Shown in pieces: positions 19,501-26,859 of a DNA stretch of 64,000 bases (its first letter is position 1; each line of letters begins with the position of its first letter). The translations under genes were made by a program, and so were the position numbers. The notes below the pieces were generated by a model, which was not told where the DNA came from, did no database searches, and saw nothing but the letters and a program-made list of their open reading frames with translations. Origin of the DNA: Legionella rowbothamii (GTDB lineage: Bacteria; Pseudomonadota; Gammaproteobacteria; Legionellales; Legionellaceae); the NCBI RefSeq assembly GCF_900639985.1, contig NZ_CAAAIM010000009.1, positions 1 through 64,000 on the forward strand. The letters run 5' to 3'.

Positions 19501-20275
19501 TTTTTAAATCACGTTGACTGAGTTTTATTCCCCCGCATGCCAATGTCTTATCGTTCATTAAATCTTCGATTTCATTACCATCTAGGTGAAGATATGTTAT
19601 GTTAATAATCCGTGTTGCTTCAGGAAAAAGTTGTTGGATCTTAAGTAAATAAGGATGGAAACTGTCAAACTCATCGATAATAAAGTGCGTATAAGGTATT
19701 TTTTCAATATACTTTAAAACAGTTTGATTTTTACTCGATAAAAAACTACCTTTCGATTCGTCATATGAACTCCATAAGTAATCACGCAATTTAAGTTGCC
19801 GTTCAGTTGATTTTAGAGCAGTAGGAGCGGTGATCTTTTGAAAAAGATAAGTAACCCAGTAATCATCAAGGACAAGAATCTGATTTTTATTAACACTTAG
19901 CTGGAGTGCCGCTTCCTTTCTTATTTCCTCTTCTTTTTTAGCTTCCATATTATTGAGCATACTAAATTCATAAATAGAAAAACTTTCTAAATCTAAACGA
20001 TAGGCTCTTTGATCCTTCCATACATAAACGGTAAAACCATCCTGAAGTAATTGTTTAAGAATCGTTACATAGATGGGAACTAAGTCTTCTCGTTGACTAT
20101 TCATTCTCCAGTCATTAAGAATGAGTATTTTTTCTTTATTTTCTAGTGGAGCAACACCTTGCCAACACGGTTTTCCCTGCATCAATTGTTGAATATTAAT
20201 AGTACCGGAAGGAACATGCGTATAATTTGCACGCTTACTTTGAATCTGATAATAAAAATTAGGAGGGTTTTTCAC
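13532..20275 (-). CDS. 2247-residue LRR / transglutaminase-like / AAA+ ATPase protein
   Basis: Translation starts at GTG (20275) with AAAGGA about 12 nt upstream. Residues about 230-790 are irregular leucine-rich repeats (LEIAGFNEEQLTWILNQCPQL and similar). Residues about 985-1060 show a transglutaminase-like triad: GACRHRV with Cys999, KLHAFVEI with His1033, HIYDLGG with Asp1048. A P-loop AAA+ module follows: Walker A GLTGVGKTT (Lys1722), Walker B ILFLDEAN (Asp1761, Glu1762), and a sensor-like KVIFAGNP. At about 1975-2150 a second, degenerate AAA-like module has lost its P-loop Lys (LEAEEGGTSLV). The C-terminus carries KKRTKKDD. LRR plus papain/transglutaminase fold plus ATPase suggests a target-binding enzyme with a remodelling motor, likely acting in the host cell; that is inference. 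No close homologue known to me. Confidence 0.75.
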   Translation of the reverse strand: MKNPPNFYYQIQSKRANYTHVPSGTINIQQLMQGKPCWQGVAPLENKEKILILNDWRMNSQREDLVPIYVTILKQLLQDGFTVYVWKDQRAYRLDLESFSIYEFSMLNNMEAKKEEEIRKEAALQLSVNKNQILVLDDYWVTYLFQKITAPTALKSTERQLKLRDYLWSSYDESKGSFLSSKNQTVLKYIEKIPYTHFIIDEFDSFHPYLLKIQQLFPEATRIINITYLHLDGNEIEDLMNDKTLACGGIKLSQRDLKKVEVLEIAGFNEEQLTWILNQCPQLHTLKILQCNLEDFHPPTPIALPLLTSLHFKNSTYYDTKFIEDLLLHFDTQLEQLIIFNCGGMDADFTQTPRLPKIRKLTLDGPDISIHNIGTLLKASASQLHYLYINNDDHVLTQDTSEEYSPRNLEYLLIENMTIPQASLDGLLKFADNLKILQLRNVELTGKTPWVRYQFTSLKDFTLQNKSPIVENKAIYNIFNNKKLNFISLRNSLVMYDNNNDILNLPSLLTLELLSDVKNLNKFVDNAPQLQRLVLEGKTADFSSLPPETPHLAEIVLKQFVFFSKGMEAFLEKNINQLNEFAFTFTDEINIFTLLKRATNLKKLYFKGPKKHNVLTQDFYTDLLDSLAYLPQLEYLELEQFANIKFEKLHAKRLAERNAQLAKLTTLTLISTTFLDKNDFAILINSFPKIEQLLLAKTTFCDKPKPINGTIYGLDSLKLIQLSLMVFPTNLLKLLLDASPNLKMVDLGGSTALQNDKEVMTLLHPYELLELSEPEHYDADKKTTVDADTVNKNTNYTVNVIFYNLNGESLKNETLYYRENIFDQVIISSQRCTQNNPFELIEIKPDDLIPCYPTKIANLKNRVNQELRPPKNIGEYVYAQDCLVLNSEWQALPSLSPEEKLQCYSLSVDLEIELAYSEKRNQYFIRSKNKQIQPVIFEFLLWIPQLPQPVMQPQSSVLATARKVILSYDEGALPSTVDRRDWTGRDYLNAILHYKVGACRHRVIAFWDLMRRIEQAGILPPDVEMRIVYNKLHAFVEIKTQGKWHIYDLGGYESEIKLIEPQFHKEPSIEKEDVEEPSLFLYKSYFNTRVTPNSEITSVPHYCQQLIQRIYASNQKNGLISLNATDEMTSMALQLERFCQTTSRPVLFINNPDDLVESSVSIQREGSKGTLKQKSGGALANFIAKNQEETALIVINYDEFSLQDLLMSIAILERKQKNILLIGLVNPRNANHYNGADFHGYFDIREQSNFSLHVLNENLPPLTPQLVAEETSETIVLNLYKRPDWHRYLLGGWEISGVELTFKEGSLKEKIRECWQTQRPLEIRNGPWEDKDFVLFWRQALIHHRIALEGESLILPEYFSLVRQDGYDWEYLTQGISVSHGLHAGKKVLNRATYDDFFIRYTISNQNIKTEPGILKAAHNSVLELSITGTLTLEEWTLFLNECQQNQIQLHCDLAKGIELPEAMRPFLKIEAPPNPAIKPLLPWLNIYETPDTDLFIALLISEQNYRVLDITECNSADLLKQRNGEIKKDGGGFSFEERDTFIPTSIASGIKIILKGQFSSLLADALTAYFLENELPDNSVSLVTEDSKHFSCFPIKKVALNNKLKYKYLRRHYKENELFSFSSEVFAQKSVAQLIACLNYARREFNLAQSKTEFNLIEQLNSDLAWQGMHGIIGGIRLPALDYANSAEHAQAFIQKRIDAFEAAIKYSPFVFFTGLTGVGKTTFVTQILKDKGYFIHENRNNISSWINDCRPGQKILFLDEANLDPSQWSIFEGLFNEPAAILYNGTYHLLSKDHKVIFAGNPLNYGAGRQLASLFSRHGSALQFEPLSQSFIYEKIIKPVFTGTIIEGESQEIAKEILAVYQYICEHSLNEVLMSPREIKTMALFTLINKLQNPMHETKQIAASYAFSLGKYLIPNYLYPQFKEHFETQLQVSNPIHTLNNDRFLITSSRREAHQLLSDFLNTRKLSTCSTGSLGGFILEAEEGGTSLVINTLKSLGYIKKRKKKEISDQPTYYVLPSNVSLGRREEILRNAFHEGAVVIIKGEPSLQESLLNALLMGRTPEGELAAKPGFRLIVLQKTISQDLSANQQSKALQRRLLKCRLPTYNLTEMLAILSQKGVPEKKAKCLIKAYLAQREEAKINRLSPEPTFNDLLKAAKLVLKSMHSKERVYGKRSHNEGEKDEQLLNPQNLSQAKKRTKKDDALNDEMDIEIPSARQLNRAGFFSAAEQVDNDDLQIQPLANALLQ

Positions 20276-20754
20276 GGATCAATATGTTCCTTTATGTGTT
20301 AAATTGATCATATGTTATTCTTTGTGTCTCGATTTGGGAATGTCCTATTTTTGAAAGTGATTTTTTCTAAAATAGAAATTATGGATATGAACTTAAATGG
20401 TGAATATAGATCCTGTAACTATCCTGATTGATAGAAAATTCAAAAGTAAAAAGGATGAATTTTGTGCAATAAGCAAAGCGGTTCTTGGCAATGAATTGAT
20501 GACTGATTGAATTCCTTTCGGCCAGTGGTTGTTTTAAACGAGTTTCATATGTCTATTCTGTGGCGATTTTTTCAAAAAAATAATAGAGCTTTCCTGTTAG
20601 GGAATGCGAATTTTTTTTGGAGCGCGAGTTGAGTGGTGTAATTCATCAGTTGTCTGGAGGACAGTTTGAAGAGTAAAAAGGACAGTCGGATAGTGTTTTT
20701 ACATAGAATACAGTCCAGTGGATTGTTTCCAGAGAGTTGTTTTACCCCAAAAGC
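20276..20754. other. upstream region of the giant gene plus IS91-like debris
   Basis: The first 100 bases should hold the promoter for the leftward giant gene. From about 20440, the sequence aligns in part with 5935-5990, so it probably belongs to the IS91-like element whose transposase N-terminus lies just to the right. No intact gene. Confidence 0.45.
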
Positions 20755-21174
20755 TCAGGAGTTCTGATTGGGATTGGGGTGATGGTTAAATAAAGCTGAG
20801 ACGGCAGGTAACAATCGAGTACGTGAACGATTATAAAAACTCTCGCTTTGAGTCCGTTGTTTTGGCCCGTTGATTGAGAATGTTCCCCACAAGTGCGGGT
20901 AATTGATCAGCAGATGGCGGTTTAGCAGGAATAAATCACTTAAGGCTTTGGGCATGGTTAATGTGATGTGCTGCCACGGGCAGGGTGGAAGCAGTTCTTT
21001 ATTCTTTTGCAGGCAGTTGTCTGTAGCAATTTTTCCACAGGGACTACAGCCTCGGTCTTTACAACTGAAGTGGACTCGCTTTTCATGCGTACACGAGGGA
21101 TTCGAGCCATGATAATGCGCATGGCCGCGCTTGTAATGACGGCAACTTAGTATTTTATTGATGCTGTAATCCAC
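20755..21174 (-). pseudogene. IS91-family transposase, N-terminal fragment
   Basis: 139 residues. The frame contains ILSCRHYKRGHAHYHG, then CTHEKRVHFSCKDRGCSPC, then WQHITLTMPKALSDLFLLN. These match the zinc-binding N-terminus of IS91-type (Y1/HUH-like rolling-circle) transposases: Cys/His cluster, C-x(2)-C pattern, and the HxxFTMP block. A full transposase is about 400 residues, so the catalytic C-terminal part is missing. On its 5' side the element continues into palindromic repeat copy C, in the position of the terIS end. Confidence 0.78.
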
Positions 21175-21290
21175 GCTCTCTCTGATTTCACCAGACTCTG
21201 AATAAAACTGACGGTAGCGGTACCAGTTTTCATCTTTGAGCAGTAGCTTTTTCAGGGTAAGGTGCTTACAAATAATGGATTATAATACAA

Positions 21291-21357
21291 GCTCTTAGTG
21301 TAGCACGGAACACGACAAGTCGCTGACACAGTCGGTCTGTGCACCTACGGCGCCTTG
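21291..21357 (+). repeat. two-hairpin palindromic repeat, copy C
   Basis: CTTAGTGTAGCACGGAACACG, then CGACAAGTCGCTGACACAGTCGG, then GCACCTACGGCGCCTTG. Nearly identical to copy D at 23838-23905 and in the same orientation, with the PPR-Smr gene between them. Confidence 0.85.
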
Positions 21358-21478
21358 TTGGGGAAGGGAGTCCATTTTATTACATTAAGCCATTCGTGCA
21401 TTGAACGATACGAAATTTTCGTTGAGTAAACATCTATTATGACCTAATATTTTACACTTTGATTTTTGGATTACATCG

Positions 21479-23368
21479 ATGAGATTAACTAGACAGCAAA
21501 ACAAAAATACTGGAAACCAAGTTGCTCCTTTCAATTCATTAATAATGCGAATGGAACGGTGCAATTTAAAAGCAGATGCTGATAAACGCACTTACATTTT
21601 CTACAGCAAACAGTTAAAAGACAAAGGCCTGGATGAGGTCACCTCGTTATTGACTGAGATGCTGGATAAGCATATTTTCCCTGATAGGGTAATTCTAAAT
21701 CAACTCATTAAACGCCTGTCTCAACTGCATCAACCTCAGTACTCTTTGCTGGTGCATAAGATGGCTGTAACCAAAGGCTTAGCTGATGCCATTACCTACA
21801 ACAGCACCATCGATGCGATTGCCAAGAGTAAGGAGCCGGATGCGCAGCGTGCGGTGCAGTTACTGCAGGAAGCCAAGAAGGCAAGCTTGGCTGATGCCAT
21901 TACCTACGCCAGCACCATAGAGGCGATTACCAAGAGTAAGGAGCCGGATGCGCAGCGTGCGGTGCAGTTACTGCAGGAAGCCAAGAAGGCAAAGTTGGCC
22001 AATGCCATTACCTACAACAGCACCATCGATGCGATTGCCAAGAGTAAGAAGCCGGATGCCGAGCGGGCGGTGCAGTTACTGCAGGAAGCCAAGAAGGTAC
22101 ACTTGGCCAATGCCATTACTTACAACAGTACCATCGATGCGATTGCCAAGAGTAAGGAGCCGGATGCCGAGCAAGCGGTGCAGTTATTGCAGGAAGCCAA
22201 GAAGGCAAACTTGGCCAATGCCATTACCTACAACAGTACCATCGATGCGATTGCCAAGAGTAAGGAGCCGGATGCCGAGCGGGCGGTGCAGTTACTGCAG
22301 GAAGCCAAGAAGGCAAACTTGGCCAATGCCATTACCTACAACAGTACCTTAGATGCGATTGCCAAGAGTAAGGAGCCGGATGCCGAGCGGGCGGTGCAGT
22401 TACTGCAGGAAGCCAAGAAGGCAAACTTGGCTGATACCATTACCTACGCCAGTACCTTAGATGCGATTGCCAAGAGCAAGGAGCCGGATGCGCAGCGTGC
22501 GGTGCAGTTACTGCAGGAAGCCAAGCAGGCAAACTTGGCCAATGCCATTACCTACAACAGTACCTTAGATGCGATTGCCAAGAGCAAGGAGCCGGATACC
22601 GAGCGGGCGGTGCAGTTACTGCAGGAAGCCAAGAAGGCAAACTTGGCTGATGCCATTACCTACGCCAGTACCTTAGATGCGATTGCCAAGAGTAAGGAGC
22701 CGGATGCCGAGCAAGCGGTGCAGTTACTGCAGGAAGCCAAGAAGGCACACTGGGCTGATGCCATTACCTACAACAGCACCTTAGATGCGATTGCCAAGAG
22801 TAAGCAGCCGGATGCCGAGCGGGCGGTGCAGTTACTGCAGGAAGCCAAGAAGGCAAACTTGGCTGATGCCATTACCTACGCCAGCACCATCGATGCGATT
22901 GCCAAGAGTAAGCAGCCGGATGCCGAACTGGCAGAAGCCTTGATTAATGAGGCCATAGAGCAATTTAATCTGGATGATATGAAGAATGGGGTAAGATTAG
23001 ACTTGCATGGAATGTCATTTGGTATGGTCTATTTCGGACTCAAAAGTCGTGTGCAGCAGGAGATGAAGGCAACGGACTCTATTTCAGCGCTTACTTTAAT
23101 CTATGGGAAAGGGCTGCATAGTAGTTGTTCAGGGGAAGAGATTCATCCGGTCAAACAGGCCGTATTGCGCGTGGTCGATGAACTCTCAGACCAAGGGGTT
23201 TCTGGTCAAGAAAATAGAACTAATCAGGGGGTATTTGAGCTGTCTATTCAACCCCGCCAGGTTCAATCCAATACCTTCAATCCCAACCATTTTTTTTCTC
23301 CAGGACTCAATCCGCATTCCAAACCCTTTGTATTTAAATCCCTGGGTGGTACACAACCTCGGTTTTAG
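21479..23368 (+). CDS. PPR-Smr protein with 11 near-identical repeats, candidate effector
   Basis: 629 residues. After two degenerate repeats (residues about 25-100), 11 near-perfect 36-residue pentatricopeptide repeats follow (core TYNSTIDAIAKSKEPDAERA). PPR proteins are modular RNA-binding solenoids, mainly plant organellar. Residues about 505-570 form an Smr domain: RLDLHGMSFGM, then LIYGKGLHS, then VKQAVLRVVDEL. Smr domains are nucleases or nucleic-acid binders, and PPR-Smr fusions are typical of plants. PPR proteins have been reported in L. longbeachae. The start ATG has only a weak GGA upstream. The tail (about 575-629) is low-complexity and Pro/Asn-rich. Repeat homogeneity suggests recent expansion or gene conversion. 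The gene lies between repeat copies C and D. Confidence 0.85.
   Translation: MRLTRQQNKNTGNQVAPFNSLIMRMERCNLKADADKRTYIFYSKQLKDKGLDEVTSLLTEMLDKHIFPDRVILNQLIKRLSQLHQPQYSLLVHKMAVTKGLADAITYNSTIDAIAKSKEPDAQRAVQLLQEAKKASLADAITYASTIEAITKSKEPDAQRAVQLLQEAKKAKLANAITYNSTIDAIAKSKKPDAERAVQLLQEAKKVHLANAITYNSTIDAIAKSKEPDAEQAVQLLQEAKKANLANAITYNSTIDAIAKSKEPDAERAVQLLQEAKKANLANAITYNSTLDAIAKSKEPDAERAVQLLQEAKKANLADTITYASTLDAIAKSKEPDAQRAVQLLQEAKQANLANAITYNSTLDAIAKSKEPDTERAVQLLQEAKKANLADAITYASTLDAIAKSKEPDAEQAVQLLQEAKKAHWADAITYNSTLDAIAKSKQPDAERAVQLLQEAKKANLADAITYASTIDAIAKSKQPDAELAEALINEAIEQFNLDDMKNGVRLDLHGMSFGMVYFGLKSRVQQEMKATDSISALTLIYGKGLHSSCSGEEIHPVKQAVLRVVDELSDQGVSGQENRTNQGVFELSIQPRQVQSNTFNPNHFFSPGLNPHSKPFVFKSLGGTQPRF
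21788..22975 (+). repeat. 11 tandem 108-bp PPR units
   Basis: Eleven in-frame units of exactly 108 bp; for example AGGAGCCGGA recurs at 21831 and 21939. Most bases are identical between units. Differences concentrate in the codons after ACCTAC (Asn or Ala), at the Asp/Asn codon before the next unit, and at Glu/Gln/Arg choices in the second helix. Confidence 0.93.
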
Positions 23369-23391
23369 GCATCTCCCTGGAGTAATACTGC

Positions 23392-23420
23392 AAGAGCCCG
23401 GAGCTCGGGCTCTCTTTTTT
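23392..23420 (+). terminator. rho-independent terminator after the PPR-Smr gene
   Basis: GAGCCCG-GAGCT-CGGGCTC stem followed by TCTTTTTT, 25 bases past the stop codon. A classical intrinsic terminator on the plus strand. Confidence 0.88.
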
Positions 23421-23956
23421 CTTTACTTCACCTGCGACTGCCGTCATGCTTTCGCGTCTTTTTTAACTATCCGGGGTTTCGGCCAGCAATTTACCATTTT
23501 GGCGGGTCTAGAGCCAACTCTATGAATCCAAACATTTTTTATTCAGACTAAAAATTACGATTTATTCAAAAACAACCCACGTTTAGCCTAAAAATTAGTC
23601 GCATAATAGGTTGTATGTGAATAAATAAGAGGTTTTCTCTTGTATTATGTGAAACAACTAGCCTAATTAACGCAGGGGTTGATTATCCGCTTAATACATA
23701 CAGTTAGGTTACGATTAAGCCTGAGTAGTTAATATCAGTATCTCTTTTTTATGGGCAAAATAAAGTCATTTGTTATTCACATAATATGCCACCGGCTAAA
23801 ATGGTAACTTGCTGCCCGAAACCCCGAGTAGAATACAAGCGCTTAGTGTAGCACGGAACACGACAAGTCGCCGACACAGTCGGCCTGTGCCCTATGGCGC
23901 CTTGATCAAACCTCTTTAAGGCCTCTATTACGTGGCCTTAAAGAAAAAATTGAAGA
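23421..23956. other. intergenic region containing repeat copy D
   Basis: AT-rich and without a gene. A frame on the plus strand overlapping the PPR end and reaching 23525 is a shadow. Repeat copy D is at 23838-23905, just beyond the 3' end of the leftward secreted-protein gene. Confidence 0.5.
23838..23905 (+). repeat. two-hairpin palindromic repeat, copy D
   Basis: GCGCTTAGTGTAGCACGGAAC, then CGACAAGTCGCCGACACAGTCGG, then GGCGCCTTGA. Nearly identical to copy C for about 65 bases. The sequence left of it does not continue into IS91-like DNA. Confidence 0.85.
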
Positions 23957-26686
23957 TTAAAAAATTATAGCTCGAGCACAACGCACGTAGCGGTAGGACG
24001 TGCTCCCCTTATAAGTGTAGCTCTGAACGCTAGTACCAGGGTTGAAAATATGAACCCACGCATTGTATCTTGGATCGCCTGAATACTCGGTAGAACTCCA
24101 GTAGGCATAGCCACTTTTAAAATCACCAAAACCAAGCTTAAACAAGTTGGTATCAATATTGGCCAATCCGCTAGCGGCACAAGTTGAGTTAATATTTCCC
24201 ATTTGACAGATAGCAGGTAGATACCACGTACCAAGTAATACAGAACCACTATTATCGGAGGTTATTTCATAACAAAGACCAGCCGCATAATCTGTGTAGG
24301 ATGTCCCGTACAGTGCCTCAAGTTGACTCGAGTTACAGGAGCCATCCGTTGCACTATTACAAGCATTTGGAGGATTCGTCGATGTTTCGGTTATATTAAG
24401 TATATCAAAATTCGTGCTCCAGGCTGGAGATGCCGATACATCACTGCTTGCCACAACAAGAGCCGTATTACCCGTTATAGACCATACCAAATAGTCGTTC
24501 AGAGTAAATGCAAGCGCTGTTTTAGTCGATGAACTGATATTATCCCCCGTAATTGTAATATTTCCTTGAGCAACATAAGGAGTAGTTGAAGTAAATTGTA
24601 GTGTGCATGTGCCATTATTTGGCGCTATAGTGACACATCCGCTAGCGTCTTGTGTTACGCCAGTCCAGCCGCCAGGCAATACGGCATGGACATTATACGC
24701 GGCATAGGTTCCACCAGTGTTCGTTACAGTGATAGTACCGTTTCCAGCGTTAACAGGAATCGTTCCTCTTGCGCTTACTGTTAAGGTCGTGTTATTGGTA
24801 ACACAGTTCACCGCAACATTAGTTACATCAGAACTGCTCATAGTGCCATTACCATTAGTGATAGTACAGGTTTGTCCAGTGGGTTGTGTTCCTACAGTTA
24901 CATGGTATGTGCTGCCTTCAGCTATGGGGGTTGAAAAGGTAAAGTAACCGTTCGTACTAAGCGAGGTAGAATTAACATTATTGTTTAATAAAACCACTGT
25001 ACCAGTAAGCCCTGTAATTGTAGCGCTTACCATATGGGTATGTGTAGAGCAAGTCACCGTAACATTGATTATATTAGCGCTACTTATAGTGCCCGAACCG
25101 GAGGCTACGGTACAAGTTTGACTTCCAGGTTGTGTTCCGATCGTCACATCGTAGGTGCTGCCTTCGGCTAAAGGAGTTGAAAAGGTAAACGAACCATTCG
25201 TACTCATCGAAGCTGGATCTGCGCCATTGTTTAATAAGGTCACTGTCCCTGTAAGACCTGTGATTGTACCGCCAACCGTATAGGTATTTATAGAACAGGT
25301 CACCGTAACACCGGTCACATTAGCGCCACTCATAGTACCTGAGCCAGAGATTACGGTACAAGTTTGATTTAGGGGTTGTGTTCCGATCGTCACATCGTAG
25401 GTGCTGCCCACAGCTATGGGGGTTGAAAAGGTAAACGAACCGTCCGTACTCATCGAGATTGTATTCGTGCCATTATTTAACAAGGTTACCGTCCCTGTAA
25501 GACCTGTGATTGTACCGCCAACCGTATAGGTATTTGTAGAACAGGCCACCGTAACATCGGTCACATTAGCGCCACTCATAGTACCTGAGCCCGAGACTAC
25601 GGTACAAGTTTGATTTAGGGGTTGTGTTCCGATCGTCACATTGTAGGTGCTGCCCACAGCTATGGGGGTTGAAAAGGCAAACGAACCGTCCGTACTCATC
25701 GAGATTGTATTCGTGCCATTATTTAACAAGGTTACCGTCCCTGTAAGACCTGTGATTGTACCGCCAACCGTATAGGTATTTGTAGAACAGGCCACCGTAA
25801 CATCGGTCACATTAGCGCCACTCATAGTACCTGAGCCCGAGACTACGGTACAAGTCTGATTTAGGGGTTGTGTTCCGATCGTCACATCGTAGGTGCTGCC
25901 CACAGCTATGGGGGTTGAAAAGGCAAACGAACCGTCCGTACTCATCGAGATTGTATTCGTGCCATTATTTAACAAGGTTACCGTCCCTGTAAGACCTGTG
26001 ATTGTACCGCCAACCGTATAGGTATTTGTAGAACAGGTCACCGTAACATCGGTCACATTAGCGCCATTCATAGTCCCTGAGCCCGAGACTACGGTACAAG
26101 TCTGATTTAGGGGTTGTGTTCTGATCGTCACATCGTAGTTGCTGCCCACAGCTATGGGGGTTGAAAAGGCAAACGAACCGTCCGTACTCATCGAGATTGT
26201 ATTCGTGCCATTATTTAACAAGGTTACCGTACCGGTAAGACCTGTGACCGTACCGCTTACTGTGTATTCTGCCACCCCTTGGGTTATGTCCAGGTTATTT
26301 TCGTGGCTGGGTTGGTAACACATCAAACGACTACCTTGTTCACATACTATGGGACCAGCTACTACATGATCTTGCAAAGTATTTCCTATAATTTGTAAAC
26401 TCAAAATACATGATTGCTGAGAACCTAAAATAAATGGATTAGGACAATTTTCGGAGGTAGTTATTTGGCGAATACCCGTTATAGGCTGCATCATCAGAGT
26501 ATGCGTTTTTTTTGAGCGGTTCGTCACTTGATATTTGATGATTTTAACCCCATTAGCTGGAACAGAAATATGGTTCTCTGTTAACGGAGTAAACGTGATC
26601 AAATGAGATCCCGCGTGGGCGATAGTTAATACTAGAAAAGAGAGTATAGCCGCAACTGTTTTTCTTACCGAAAATAATTTCTTCAT
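23957..26686 (-). CDS. secreted repeat protein with C-terminal DUF1566-like domain
   Basis: 909 residues. Signal peptide 1-26 (VLTIAHA-G). Residues 27-140 form a module shared with the secreted protein at 29533: VTNRSKKT, four Cys, then GPIVCEQG and CYQPS. Residues 141-632 are six 82-residue beta-type repeats (core ITGLTGTVTLLNNGTN ... NQTCTVVSGSGTM), units 2-4 nearly identical and units 5-6 diverged. Each has paired Cys, so disulfide-stabilised beta domains are likely. Residues about 725-909 (DYLVWSITG, WYLPAICQMG, YAYWSSTEYSG, YVRCAR) match the DUF1566 pattern of surface or extracellular proteins. Probably exported and surface or matrix associated. Function unknown. Confidence 0.75.
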   Translation of the reverse strand: MKKLFSVRKTVAAILSFLVLTIAHAGSHLITFTPLTENHISVPANGVKIIKYQVTNRSKKTHTLMMQPITGIRQITTSENCPNPFILGSQQSCILSLQIIGNTLQDHVVAGPIVCEQGSRLMCYQPSHENNLDITQGVAEYTVSGTVTGLTGTVTLLNNGTNTISMSTDGSFAFSTPIAVGSNYDVTIRTQPLNQTCTVVSGSGTMNGANVTDVTVTCSTNTYTVGGTITGLTGTVTLLNNGTNTISMSTDGSFAFSTPIAVGSTYDVTIGTQPLNQTCTVVSGSGTMSGANVTDVTVACSTNTYTVGGTITGLTGTVTLLNNGTNTISMSTDGSFAFSTPIAVGSTYNVTIGTQPLNQTCTVVSGSGTMSGANVTDVTVACSTNTYTVGGTITGLTGTVTLLNNGTNTISMSTDGSFTFSTPIAVGSTYDVTIGTQPLNQTCTVISGSGTMSGANVTGVTVTCSINTYTVGGTITGLTGTVTLLNNGADPASMSTNGSFTFSTPLAEGSTYDVTIGTQPGSQTCTVASGSGTISSANIINVTVTCSTHTHMVSATITGLTGTVVLLNNNVNSTSLSTNGYFTFSTPIAEGSTYHVTVGTQPTGQTCTITNGNGTMSSSDVTNVAVNCVTNNTTLTVSARGTIPVNAGNGTITVTNTGGTYAAYNVHAVLPGGWTGVTQDASGCVTIAPNNGTCTLQFTSTTPYVAQGNITITGDNISSSTKTALAFTLNDYLVWSITGNTALVVASSDVSASPAWSTNFDILNITETSTNPPNACNSATDGSCNSSQLEALYGTSYTDYAAGLCYEITSDNSGSVLLGTWYLPAICQMGNINSTCAASGLANIDTNLFKLGFGDFKSGYAYWSSTEYSGDPRYNAWVHIFNPGTSVQSYTYKGSTSYRYVRCARAIIF
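24791..26266 (-). repeat. six tandem 246-bp units
   Basis: AGGGGTTGTG recurs at 25371 and 25617 on the plus strand, an exact 246-bp (82-codon) period. Middle units are almost identical; the units nearer the protein's C-terminus have diverged. Confidence 0.9.
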
Positions 26687-26859
26687 TGATATCCATATAT
26701 AATTTAAGTGAAATTGAACAAAATATCATTTGTGTAGTGACGGTTCAAGGTATGCTCCCTTCAATGGGTGCATTTTTAGGGCGCTTAATCCTCCAAGGTA
26801 TACGCTGGTCTTGTAATTCGAACAACTTACGCTGACCAGCGAAAGAAATTTAAAAACAT

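Larger units (their letters stand above)
20440..21357 (-). mobile_element. IS91-like element remnant ending in repeat copy C
   Basis: Comprises the transposase fragment, its 5' untranslated region (with the CATCTTTGAGCAGTAGC and TTTTTCAGGGTAAG blocks also found at 6090-6120) and repeat copy C at the right end. The left boundary is uncertain. In IS91 elements the end upstream of the transposase is terIS, and adjacent DNA beyond it can be co-transposed. Here that DNA is the PPR-Smr gene. Confidence 0.6.

Noticed and set aside
21788..22975. Diversity-generating retroelement target or CRISPR array
   Set aside because: Units are in-frame coding PPR repeats of exactly 108 bp. No reverse transcriptase, template repeat or spacers are present.
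23500..23530. tRNA-like end near the PPR terminator
   Set aside because: GGGTCTAGAGCC...GAATCC looks faintly like a T-arm, but no cloverleaf can be folded around it.
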